DNA of 64,000 nucleotides from Laburnicola sp. R22_1 (lineage: Eukaryota; Ascomycota; Dothideomycetes; Pleosporales; Didymosphaeriaceae): the NCBI GenBank assembly GCA_014281115.1, contig JACONQ010000002.1, forward strand, positions 1,488,001-1,552,000, written 5' to 3'. A program made the translations under genes and the position numbers. Under the pieces are notes generated by a model. The model was not told the origin of the DNA and did not search any database. It saw only the letters and a list, made by a program, of their open reading frames with translations. Below, piece after piece: positions 25,231 to 35,800 of this stretch. Each line of letters begins with the position of its first letter. The stretch's first letter is position 1.

Positions 25231-25290
25231 ACCATATACTATATAATAATATAGTAATAATATTAATCTTAGGTAGGTAGTAGGCGAATT

Positions 25291-26576
25291 TTAGAAAGGT
25301 GCTAAGATATCCCCTAATTATTAAAACTAGCAGATGCAGTGTTCCGATGTCTCTTGCAGTGCTTTGGGTGACGGACGACATGCGTCTTCAAGGTTACACG
25401 ACGTTTTCGCTCATTTCTGAACTGAAACGCCTCTGCGCAAGAAGCGACGTGCTGGTACACGACGGTACGCCCTTCGGATATAGGACAGTAACAGCGGGAA
25501 TGAGAGAGACTGCCGACAGCTTGTGACGGCAGGTTTGGACTATCGAGTCAACAGCAAAGTTTGACAACAAACGGGGGGCGGTCGAATGGTGGATTGCGGA
25601 GGTATGTAGAGAATCGGCTTGCTCTTTCCGCGAGCTAGATAGTAGGTAGGCTACGTCGACAGCGCTTTACTATTTATAACGAGGGGAAGTATTGATTTGA
25701 TGTTTTGGCTACGGGGGCCCCACATCACGTCTTGGGGGTGATTTGGGAGAGCTGAGCACATGCTCGCCACATGCTCGCGTGGTGGAAAAGTGGCGCCTCG
25801 TACGAAGAATTTTGGAAGATTGCGAAACACGTGACTGGATATCTTTTTATCTGGAGAAAGAGAGTCACTCATCAAGATCATCAAAAGGTGGATTTGTCTG
25901 CGATTGCTCTGCGCGGGCGGGAGGCTTCCTCGCTTGGGCGGGACCACGCGAGACAGGGGGTGCTAGCCTGGCCTTCATGCTCTACACTGCTACAGTTCAT
26001 GCTTCCGTGATTGCCGTCGCTTCATGCGCGACATGCACATCTTTATCCACTCATCGTTCGATCATCACTGCCCTGGCAGTGCTGCTCGTCACCACCAGGT
26101 TCATCCTCGTCGAGGTATTGAAACCACTTTTCACTCCTGGTAATAGCAAGCTGGCAGCCAAGACGAAGGCTCTCGTATCGACTGCCAAGTATCGTATGGC
26201 CGTGCCCTATGATGGCACGCCCACCAATCCGTACCCTGGTCCCCATACGGAAGTGGTCAGGGGACGGCGAACCGAAATGGCCAGGTGCGAAGACCCACGC
26301 CCTAAATCAGGCATCGGACGCATTGCGCCGTTCCCTTTGACCTTGCCCAACCGAGGACGTTGAGCTATTGCCTCTAATAAACGGCAAACGCCCCCGCGAC
26401 GCTTTCCTCCTTCCTTCCTACCTTCCTCTTGATCTTTTTACTAAGGAAAGAGGTCGTTCGGTGTGTGGTTATCTAGACTACCGCCTGTCACTCGCTTTGA
26501 TCATCCCATTTACTCTTCCATTACCCACAGGAAGTACTATCCCCTAATCTTAATACCGACCGAATTCGACAACAAT
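25291..26576. other. Intergenic region upstream of chitin deacetylase
   Basis: GC content is normal from 25,290. Several reading frames exist (the longest 25743-26363) but lack family resemblance, a splice pattern or a convincing start context. The C/T-rich tract at about 26,398-26,437 lies about 150 bp before the chitin deacetylase ATG and is typical of filamentous-fungal core promoters. Confidence 0.5.
26398..26437 (+). promoter_or_regulatory. Pyrimidine-rich promoter tract of the chitin deacetylase gene
   Basis: A 'cctccttccttcctaccttc' tract precedes the start codon by about 150 bp. CT-rich tracts near transcription starts are common in filamentous fungi; the assignment is by position and composition only. 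Confidence 0.4.
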
Positions 26577-28191
26577 ATGCGTTTCTCTACCGCTGTTGCC
26601 GCCGCCGCGGTCGTTGCTCCCCTCGTCAGCGCACATAATGGCCCAGCAATCCCCAAGATCGCTGGGTTGAACATGAGGGACTTGAAGGCCCGGAACCTGA
26701 TGGACAGTGTGAGGGCCCGTGCTGCGGAACTCTCGAGTCGGAACGACCACGCCCATGATAAGCGCGCGAGCTTGAAACCTCGCCAGGGCGGCACCAATGG
26801 ACGATGCGGTGGTTCATTCGGATCTTGTGATCCAGGCTATTGCTGTAGTGAGGCAGGATGTAGGATTGCCCCTCCGACAACGATACTGTTTCCATGCTGA
26901 CAATGAAAAGGGTGTGGCAATACCGATGGCTACTGCTACGCGCCCGGCTGCAATTATAAGTATGGTCCCGCATGCCCCGATAATACCGTACCAGCCGGTG
27001 CAAGCACCTCCAACGTGGCCCGCCCCAAAGTAGGATCCGTCCCTTACGGCGGCGAAGGCGTATACCAGTGTACAGTCCCGGGTACGGTGGCCTTGACCTT
27101 TGACGACGGTCCTTACCAAGAATACACCGACCATGTGCTTGACCTTTTCAAGAAATACAATGCTAAGGGAACCTTTTTCATTACCGGCAACAACATTAAT
27201 AAGGGCGAAATCGATGTGACTGCTGCCCACACCGCGACCATCAAGCGCATGTACAGTGAGGGTCACCAGCTTGCTTCTCACACCTGGACGCACTTGGACC
27301 TGAGCGCGATCTCGGACACCGATCGCATGAACCAGATGATCAGGCTGGAGATGGCCATGCGCAACATCGTGGGCTTCTTCCCCACATACATGCGTCCGCC
27401 GTATAGTAGCTGCACTGAGGCATCCGGCTGTTGGAAGACCATGAGTGATCTTGGTTACCATACGATCTACTTCGATGTCGATACCGACGACTACAACCAG
27501 CTTGGAGCTTCTCAGATTCAGAATTCCAAGAACTGGTTCGAGGGCAATGTCACTGCGAATGGCGCTTCCCCTGCCACGGATGAGTGGTTGTCCATTGCCC
27601 ACGATATTCACCCGCAGACGGCCTACAACCTGACGGAGTTCATGCTGTCTACCATCACGCAGCTCGGCTACAAGGCCGTTACTGTTGGCGAGTGCCTTGG
27701 CGACCCTCCTACCAACTGGTACCGGAGCTCTGGAGGCACCAGCCCGACGGAGACGTAAGCAAACCTGAGCTACCATGACCGCCCGGGCGTACGCTGATCT
27801 TGCCTCCCTTCCTAGGTCCGCTGCTCCTACTTCAACCGCCACCAAGCGGGTTTCCAACGATGGCACCTGCTCGGGCAGTTCTGGGTTCACCTGCAATGGC
27901 TCCCCCTTTGGTAACTGCTGTTCGCAATATGGATGGTGCGGCACCACTGCGGACCACTGCGGCACTGGCTGCCAGTCTACCTTCGGCACATGCGGATCCC
28001 CTGTTAGCACCCGGACTCCAGCTCCTACGTCTACCCTCCGCGTCTCTACCGATGGCACCTGCTCAGGCACTACTGGCTTCACGTGCCAGGGCTCCCCTTT
28101 TGGCAACTGCTGCTCACAGTACGGGTGGTGCGGCTCAACGACGGGCCACTGTGGAGCGGGATGCAACAAGGCCTTCGGTACTTGCACTTAG
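26577..28191 (+). CDS. Secreted chitin deacetylase, CBM18-NodB-CBM18-CBM18
   Basis: Three exons (26577-26859, 26911-27754, 27816-28191) encode 500 aa. A signal peptide (MRFSTAV...LVSA, about 19 aa) and a Lys-Arg-containing spacer precede a hevein-like CBM18 (about residues 75-118, Cys-rich, 'CCSEAGWCG' formed across intron 1). The NodB deacetylase domain follows with all five motifs: TFDDGP (about 155), SHTWTH (about 217, metal-binding His pair), RPPY, 'DVDTDDY' and 'SIAHDIH'. Two further CBM18 modules occupy about 390-432 and 454-498, each with '[11 protein letters not shown]'. The enzyme removes acetyl groups from chitin to give chitosan, in the cell wall or outside the cell. Introns of 51 and 61 nt have canonical GT-AG ends and clear branch sites. 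The two C-terminal modules are near duplicates of each other. In plant pathogens such enzymes can hide hyphal chitin from host receptors; that role is inference here. Confidence 0.93.
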
Positions 28192-29372
28192 GAAGCCAGG
28201 TCCCTTGGCTCTAGAAGGCGGCTTTTTTGGTGTGCGTATTGATTAGCGATGCATAATGAGAGTTGCCGAAGGAGGCGCATTGTTTGAGCTGTCGATACCA
28301 CAGTCTCGTGTTCTCGAAGGTTGGAGTCGCATCGAATCGACATCTCATTTTCGATGCTTGCTTGTTGGCATTTGCGGCGGAGGAATGATGTTGCTGTAGT
28401 GATTTATGTGTCGCAAAGTTGTTCAATGTTTAATACAGCTGAGCGATGCGGTGTATGCAGCCGTTTTGTCTCGTGGGTCACTCTTTCCCGCTTGACAGTG
28501 ATGTGTCTTTGGCGATGCGCACACATTGCAGTGGTGCATATCAGCCTTGTTGATGTGTCGTAGCCGCATTTGACAGTACATATCGCTCCTTCGCTGTCCG
28601 AGTGCTTATGAGGTGCATGGAGCTCGGAAATGGCGCTTCGGGCGTTTCATGCACGCTAGGTCCATGATTCCATGGGCAGCAGTATTGTCACGACACTCGA
28701 CACGTCCAAACCCCGAAGAGACCACCATGAAGGCATCGTCGATGGTTTGTATAAGCTGTGACGGCCAACGCGACGGCTCCGATGCGACGACATGCAGAAG
28801 ACATCTGTTGCCGCATCGGGGCTGCCTGCTTTCACATGCGCCAAGGCCCCAATTTTACCTCAGCGCGCACTGCACAGGCAACTCCGGTTCTCTTCCATGG
28901 CCTGAACTCTCCCTCCTCCCCGACACCGACTCCAGCACAAACCTCACGCACACAAATCGCCCACAGCCAGGACTGCTACCTGGCCTTATTCCCACAGACA
29001 CCCCCTACCCACGATATTCTGCCATCTATGGGCTCTGCTTCGAACACCGAGACCGCCTTTTCTACTCTCTGCGACTGCTCCCTGGCTGCGTCCGCGACCC
29101 CGAACTCTGCCCGCGCCTTTGGACTCTGCAAGACCGACGCCAGCTTTGCCGCGCTGCTCTGGAAACTTGGAGTTGGACTACTGGCGGGAGGTCCGCCTTG
29201 ATCACTGGGCGGACGGTAAACCTGACTGAAGAGCTGCTGGACTCTGCATGTGCGCGCTATCCTCGACGCTGCAGAGGAACTGTTTGCTGACGCGCACGGG
29301 GTAGAGGCCAGTGGAATATTATTTGCACACGTAGAACGAATCTGCCTACGCGCGGCCGATCGATCTGGTCAC
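28192..29372. other. Intergenic region and probable kinase 5' UTR
   Basis: No gene is recognised in about 1.2 kb. Reading frames here (for example 28613-29290) show no family signal. The stretch before the kinase is in frame with it from 29250 but looks like leader sequence. Confidence 0.5.
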
Positions 29373-31130
29373 ATGGCGCTATTCACCTTTGATCACGACG
29401 AGGGGCATCTGGCCGGACGAGACGCGCCAAAGGAGCCGGAATACATTCCAGGCGCAGGCGACTGCGACTCCATGCATGTCGATGCGCCGCCCACGCAGGT
29501 CATGATGGGTACGCCGCCCATCGCCATTGCGTCTCCCATTCCGAGGCGCCTTGTCCAGCCGGACGCAGATGCGAAGCAGGCAGCGCATACGGACAAGCTG
29601 GACTTTGACGCCGTCTTCAAGAAGGCACAGAAGAACAAAAAGAAGAAGAAGAAGGGGGGTCTGAAGGCTGCGCCCGCTATGACCACGGTGCGCGGCTTCC
29701 AAACACCAGTCACGTCCGGTGGTGAAGAGTCGGACTTCTCTACTGCGCCTCCGTCCCGCATTGGGCCTGCTTGGTCTGGATACCCCAGTGTTACCAGCAG
29801 CCCTGCTCTTCGCCCAGCGTCTGCCGCTGCGGGCATCGCAAATCTCAAGATGCAGCTTGAAGCCTTGAACATCGGCCCGCGCGTCGACTCTCCCCAAAAG
29901 ATGTGTGGCTGTCCCCCTGGCCTGATCCGGTCCGGCCTCTCCAGCAATGCCAGTGTGTCCGGGTTTAGTGACAGTGACCGCACGGAAATGGAGAGCTACG
30001 AAGTCCATCTCGACGAGGACTTTGTCAGCCCCGATGTTCGCTCGAAGCCGTCGACTATGCTCACTAATAGCGTTGCGCGAAAGATGTCGGCAGAGGATTT
30101 CGATACGCTCACCTGTCTAGGGAAGGGAAGCTTTGGCACCGTCCTCTTGGTTAAGCAGCGCGCGACAGGCCGACTCTACGCGCAGAAGCAGTTCAAGAAA
30201 GCGTCCCTCACCGTGCGCAAGAAGCTTATCGAGCAAACCAAGACCGAGCGCGCGATTCTTGAAAGCGTCAACCGCCATCCCTTTATCGTTAATCTATATT
30301 ATGCCTTCCAAGACCACGAAAAGCTATACTTGATCCTCGAGTATGCGCAGGGTGGGGAGCTCTTTCACCATCTTGCCCAGGAGCGCATGTTCAATGAGGA
30401 CACCGCTGCGTTCTACATGGGCGAAATGGTGCTTGCTCTCGAGTACCTCCACCGAACCGTCGGTGTTGTTTACCGCGACCTCAAACCCGAAAACTGTCTC
30501 CTCGACGCGGAAGGCCATCTTCTCCTCACCGACTTTGGTCTCAGCAAAGTGGCCGTCGACGAAACTTGCAAATCTATCGCCGGCACTATCGATTTCATGG
30601 CTCCTGAGGTTATCCTTGGCAACGATTATGGCATGTCCGTAGACTGGTGGTCTCTCGGCGCCCTCGGCTACGACTTACTCACCGGTGCGCCCCCTTTCGA
30701 GGGTAACAACCACCGCAAGATCGAAGAGAACATTCTGAAAAAGAAAGTTGCCATGCCGTACTACCTCTCGCAAGACGCCAAAGACCTGCTCACGCGATTC
30801 CTGCGCAAAGAGCCCAAGAAGCGTCTCGGCTACAACATGCCCAAGGACATGCAGACTATCCGCGCGCACCGCTTCTTCCGCAAACTCAACTGGAAGAAAC
30901 TCGAGGCCAGGGAGATGGAGCCACCGATTATCCCGCTTATCACCGACCCCGAGCTCGCGGAGAACTTTAGCGATGAGTTTACGGGTGCTCTGATGTCGAA
31001 TGTTGTGCTGAGGAAGAGCGAGTATAACGATTTCGATGATGAGTATGCGGCGATGGAGAAGAACCCTTTTGGTGGGTTTAGCTTTGTGGCTAGTCAGAGT
31101 TTGTTGGATGAGCCTGTTTTTGGGTATTGA
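29373..31130 (+). CDS. AGC-family Ser/Thr kinase, Psk1/Ypk3 (S6 kinase-like)
   Basis: A single-exon kinase of 585 aa from the ATG at 29373 ('MALFTFDHDE'). An in-frame ATG at 29250 would add 41 residues that look non-conserved. A long low-complexity N-terminal region contains a lysine run ('KKAQKNKKKKKKGG'). The kinase domain starts near residue 240: GKGSFG glycine loop (about 248), 'YRDLKPEN' catalytic loop (about 366), DFG (about 387), 'SIAGTIDFMAPE' activation segment. The AGC C-terminal tail has a turn-motif region and a hydrophobic motif 'FGGFSFV' (about 566). This layout matches fission-yeast Psk1 and budding-yeast Ypk3, which act below TORC1 and phosphorylate ribosomal protein S6. The hydrophobic-motif Ser and the activation-segment Ser are the expected regulatory sites. 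The ortholog-level assignment is good but not tested by alignment. Confidence 0.88.
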   Translation: MALFTFDHDEGHLAGRDAPKEPEYIPGAGDCDSMHVDAPPTQVMMGTPPIAIASPIPRRLVQPDADAKQAAHTDKLDFDAVFKKAQKNKKKKKKGGLKAAPAMTTVRGFQTPVTSGGEESDFSTAPPSRIGPAWSGYPSVTSSPALRPASAAAGIANLKMQLEALNIGPRVDSPQKMCGCPPGLIRSGLSSNASVSGFSDSDRTEMESYEVHLDEDFVSPDVRSKPSTMLTNSVARKMSAEDFDTLTCLGKGSFGTVLLVKQRATGRLYAQKQFKKASLTVRKKLIEQTKTERAILESVNRHPFIVNLYYAFQDHEKLYLILEYAQGGELFHHLAQERMFNEDTAAFYMGEMVLALEYLHRTVGVVYRDLKPENCLLDAEGHLLLTDFGLSKVAVDETCKSIAGTIDFMAPEVILGNDYGMSVDWWSLGALGYDLLTGAPPFEGNNHRKIEENILKKKVAMPYYLSQDAKDLLTRFLRKEPKKRLGYNMPKDMQTIRAHRFFRKLNWKKLEAREMEPPIIPLITDPELAENFSDEFTGALMSNVVLRKSEYNDFDDEYAAMEKNPFGGFSFVASQSLLDEPVFGY

Positions 31131-31590
31131 GGTGCGGGTGCGGGTGCTGCGATACATGTTCTGGTAAAGAGGAGAGGGTCTTTAGAAGAGTCGGAGAGGC
31201 TTATTTCTTTCTTGTTTCCTGTTTACCTGGTGTTTCTATTGTTTTGACCTACTTGTCGATTTGCGCGGGCTGTGTTGTGGGGACGATAGAGAGGGCTTGA
31301 TTGTCGTGGCACGGTATAGACTTGTGCTTTCGCACCGTGGGCTGGTGGTGTAGAGTGCAGTTCATTTCACGTTATCATATGTTTTTCAATCTAGTAAATG
31401 TAGCTTGTTTGGCCCAGTATTATATATCTGAACGATGAGTCGGATTGCAAAGTTGTTGTTGAGATGGGCTTGGCTATTTTGTCGTTTCCCTGGAGAATAT
31501 AACATTCTTCAGAGTTGACAACATCTCAGAACTCTTTAGCTTTACTCCTAGATTTCTACGTCTGCCTACGAAGTCGCTGTGTGGCGCATC
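31131..31590. other. Convergent intergenic region, kinase and HET pseudogene 3' ends
   Basis: It contains no reading frame of interest and should hold the 3' UTRs of the two convergent transcription units. Confidence 0.5.
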
Positions 31591-32534
31591 TCAGATGACA
31601 CAGACAGTGCGCTGTTCCCAATTGCCCTCTGCGCCCGCAGCAGTAGGCTTGAAATGCACACTGAGGATCTCTTCGATAGTCAAAGATCGCCACTCTACTT
31701 CGCATTCGGCAGACCACATGCCCACGCGACGGAAAGCACCGGCGGCCGTTTCTTCCAATAGCAAGCAGTGGGGTGCAAAATACTTGTTTGTCTTGTTGGC
31801 CCGCATAGCGGTCCATGAAAACGCCTTCGCGGTGATATACACGGCGACGAGTCTCTTCCCGTGTGGAATGTTGGCGTAGTGGTCGAAATTTACGTATTCG
31901 CGTCCCTCGGAGAAGATGGCTGTTTTGTTGGTCCCTGTGGAAGGGGAATCGGTTGCGTGGAATCATCGTCATCGTCGTAGTTAGTGACACTGGTCCATAC
32001 GCTCCAGCCGACGATGTCGATGTAAGGATGGAAATGTTTATAATCCTCAGAGAAACGTGAAAGATCGGGTATCTCGACGCGTACGCCTGAGACGTGAGTC
32101 GCGTAGATGGACGGACATTGTCTTTCGGTGTCGATAAACTCAGGCCCATATTGGAGGTAATTTCTCATCTGTAAAATGCCCGAACCGCGTCCTCCCGCCC
32201 AGGACCACGTGGGAAAGTGCGGACTACAATTTTCCGGACTAATTGGGCTCGCTGGGCTTTGGACGCAGAGTGATGACGGAGCACCGCCGCCGTGCTCAAT
32301 GCTGAATAGCAGGCTCCATGCAAACGAGACGAGCTCCAACGTCCGCGGTTGTTGCGGATTGGAAAACACAGGGATACCCCAAAATATGATTTGTGAAGAT
32401 GCCCAGGGACTTTACATCCATATTGGCTCTCGCTTCCATTCCTTGAAAAGCAGTGAAGATGCCTTGGAGAGCATTCAACCTATCACTATCAAAGGACAGC
32501 TGCCTTTTCCAGAACTCGTGTATCCGGCTATATA
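31591..32534 (-). pseudogene. HET-domain protein pseudogene, 3' part (downstream of the Copia insertion)
   Basis: This is the C-terminal half of a heterokaryon-incompatibility (HET) type protein. It continues from 37904 once the Copia element and one copy of the ATATA target duplication are removed; the codons then read through in frame. Typical HET-protein landmarks are present: 'DSDRLNALQGIFTAF', 'FWGIPVFSNPQQPRTLELVSFAWSLL' (in a shifted frame), 'FPTWSWAG' and a final 'SLTIEEILSV' region ending at 31591. At least two frameshifts fall inside this part: near 32380, between the FTNHI and FWGIP frames, and near 31,930. The gene is therefore dead independently of the insertion. Confidence 0.75.
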
Positions 32535-32726
32535 TGTGGGCGGGCAGGCATATGAGGCATATGAGGACAACAAGCTGTATTGCTATCTGCAGAAAAGAGT
32601 GTGTGGAGTGAGGAGTCTACCGAGGAAGAAAGGAGAGGGCGAGAGCTTTATCTTGAGGATAGTGGTCTGTGCACCTGGATGGAACCTTCTACACACACCA
32701 CCTCTGACGTAAGTCACGTGGCTACA
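32535..32726 (-). repeat. 3' LTR of the Copia element (192 bp)
   Basis: It runs tgtggg...gctaca on the plus strand. It differs from the other LTR only at one G/A site, in 'ctaccgagg' versus 'ctaccaagg'. Confidence 0.95.
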
Positions 32727-32740
32727 CACCCCCCCAGCTG
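32727..32740 (-). other. Polypurine tract of the Copia element
   Basis: On the minus strand, 'cagctgggggggtg' lies directly before the 3' LTR, where the plus-strand primer of an LTR retrotransposon is expected. Confidence 0.65.
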
Positions 32741-32831
32741 CGGTGTACCCACACTAAAGCTGATGCTCTGTACTATACTAGAATAGGCAGTAAACGATAG
32801 AATCTGAAGTAGAGTCCTCCTTAAGCTTTTT

Positions 32832-35800
32832 CTATAGATATCCTTTGACGTCTTGCATGCCAAGTTGCCTTATAAAGTCGACGTGCTTTTGACGCACAAG
32901 GCTCTTAGTAAGTCCGTCGGCTGGCATCTGATTAGTAGCCTTCCACTGGACTGATATACGTCCTTCTGCCTGTTCTTGTCTTAGCCAATGCTGGTGAGTG
33001 TTGACGTGGCGTAGTTTTGTGAATAGCTTGTTCTTATCCTTGGTAATAATCCCTACTGTCTGTAGGTTATCGCAGTAAATAGTTGGCGTAATGTCTAGAT
33101 TGAATTTAATGTGTTTAAATAGTCGATTCCACGCTTGAAGCTTGCTAGCAGCTGTTAACAGAGCTAGAAGCTCTGCCTTAGTGGTTGACTTGGTGACCGA
33201 GCGCTGTCGTGTCGCTTTCTAGTTAATAGGCATGCCGTAGAGCATGAAAAGGTATCCTTGTGAGCTCCGCCTGGTCTCTAGGTCGTCTGCGAAAGCTGCA
33301 TCTGATGCTCTATAGAACAGTGGTTCTGCACCCCCCAAGCTTGAACTTAGGTAGATGGTTTGACTGCCACCAGACTCACTGTTCGCACAGTCTGTATGAG
33401 CTCCTATAGCGAGTCTCTTCGTGCCAATTAGGTACTTCTATACGTGGTATACCGCACTGATATGTTTCTGGCCTGGGTTCTGTAGGTAATAAGATAGCTC
33501 TGAGTGAGCTTGGGCGACATCTGGTCATGTGTACGTCGCTATGTAGGCTAGCGATCCGACAAGCTCTTGATAGAGTTTCGTGCGTTGATCGTCTGGCTCC
33601 TCTGTACTCAGGCCTAGATGTCCGTCTGCCAGCGGCACTGCTAGGTATTTTGTGCTTCCTTGAGCAATGTTGTACTTCTTTGCCACCTTGTCAATGAAGC
33701 TGTCTTGGAGTAGCCAGATCTTCTTCTGCTTTCTGTCTCGAATGACGCGTATGCCTAGGAACCACTTTAACTCTCCTAGGTATCGTGTGTTGTAGGTTGT
33801 TCTTAGCTGTCTGTTAAATAGACGGTATGCGTCTTGATTACTGCGGGATACAGCTACCACTATATTATCGACAAAGAAGAAGACGATAAGCTGGTTACTG
33901 CTGTATAGACAGGGCACTCTAGGCACCTGTCTTAGTCCCATCTTCTTAAGCGTTGCAGTGAGATGCTTGTACTATAGTCGCGGCGCGTCACGGAGTCCGT
34001 ATAGAGCGCGCTTGAGCTCTAGCAGTTTTCCAAGTTCTTTATCGTATCCTTCTGGACAGCGTACGTAGGTAAGTCGATCGAGCTCCGCGTTGAGAAAGGC
34101 ATTGAGTACATCGTACTGGTATAGATCTAGGTCGAAGGCTGCTGCCAGGGCGATAAGGTATCGGAAGATCTTCGCAGCCAGTGTAGCTGCGTATGTGTCG
34201 CCCCAGTCTTGCTGCAGATCTCCTTGGACAACCAGTCGAGCTTTGAATTTGTAGAGGTATCTATCTTCGTCAAACTTGTACGAGAATACCCACATAAGTG
34301 GTAGCACCTTAGCATCTGCTTGCTTAGTGAGCTCTATGGCTCTTCCAAAGCATCTATGGTTGATAACACTGTTGATCTCAACTCTACTTGCCTTCTTAAA
34401 CTTAGCACTAAATGGGTGACAATCTAGATCCTTCTACCTCTTTGGCTCTAGTGGCAGCTAATTACAATATAGTTGAGTCTTCGGCGCCTCGCTAAGTAGC
34501 TTTGCTAGTGCTGTAGGGTTAATATAGGCAGCGAATGTTGCCAGATATGTGCCAAAGCTCTTTGGCTTCTAACTTTGCTTACCCTCTATTACGTTCTCCT
34601 GTAATAGTTAACTAGCAATCTCCTCTTATCGCTTTGCGTTGTTTGTTGTTCGATTTAGCTCTTCTCTATCTAGAGCTAGAGCGTAGCCTTTCCCCTAGCC
34701 TGTGTCGTCTAGTGACTGGCGCAGTCCGTGCTTCTCTAGCGTCTCTTCTAGAGTTATAAGAGCTAGTTGAGTATCCTCAATCTCAGCCTCGGATTCAGAG
34801 TCAAACTCAAGCTCTAGCTCAGGCTTAGGCCTATAGGAATAGTCTTCTGGTGTGGACAGCTGATCGATTAATATGTCGCTGTGATTAGGCGTCTCCTTGA
34901 TGTCGAGCACCTCTGCTGCCTCACGAATATAACTCTTCTCTGCGTACTTTTCTTGCTTATTGTAGAGCTTGCCTCGCAGGAAGACAACGTCTCGAGTTCG
35001 TATGACTTGTCCGATTGTCGGTAACCATACTCGAAATATGTTGGTTAAATCGAAGCCTACTAGGTGGCCGATTAGAGCTCGAGATTTGAGCTTGTCTTCC
35101 CTAGGTAGCTTCTTGTTAAGCACATACGCTCTCGCTCCGATCACCTTAAGGTAAGCGACTGATGGCTTCACTCCCTTGACTTTGGTGTACGGGCATTCCC
35201 ATCGTATCGCTTCGGTTGGTGTACGATTGAGTAGATATATAGCTGACATAACGCACTCGTTGGCGTACGCCTTCAGTAGGCCTGCGTGTAGGCGTATAGC
35301 TCTGCCTCGAATTATAATAGATTTGCCTGCGCGTTTAATGGCTCCGCTCTAAGCTTCTGTAGCTCTAGCCTTAATAGCGATTCTAAGATCTCTACAGAGC
35401 TCTAGCAGCTTGACATATCCAGTCTCTATATCCAGCCTTACAATAATAACTTAACTCTAGAATTGCCGCTTTATCTTAGCCAGTAATCGCTTAAAGACCT
35501 TTGTTAGAGTAGCCTTTGTCTTATCTTAGCCAGTAATCGCTTAAAGACCTTTGTTAGAGTAGCCTTTGTCTTATCTAGTATATAGTATCCTTCGTGCCAC
35601 TTCGTGTATTAATTAAAAGCATAAAATAGGTATTGATCGCCATTGTAGCAGCGCTCTCCTCGCTCTAGAAGCTGTATTAGATCTATGCTAATACGCTCAA
35701 ACAGTTAAGTCGCTAGTTCTTAAGGTGGCCTTTAACTAACAATCTTTGTTAGCTTTGACTATATATACGTCTTATAGTCCTTCCACTTTAGTGCTTGGCC

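Noticed and set aside
25743..26363. 206-residue plus-strand frame upstream of chitin deacetylase
   Set aside because: No recognisable domain or signal peptide, overlaps other frames, and ends before the promoter tract; most likely chance in normal-GC spacer.
26814..28187. 457-residue minus-strand reading frame antisense to chitin deacetylase
   Set aside because: It mirrors a GC-rich, codon-biased gene whose sense frame has signal peptide, NodB and CBM18 motifs. The antisense product has no family features.
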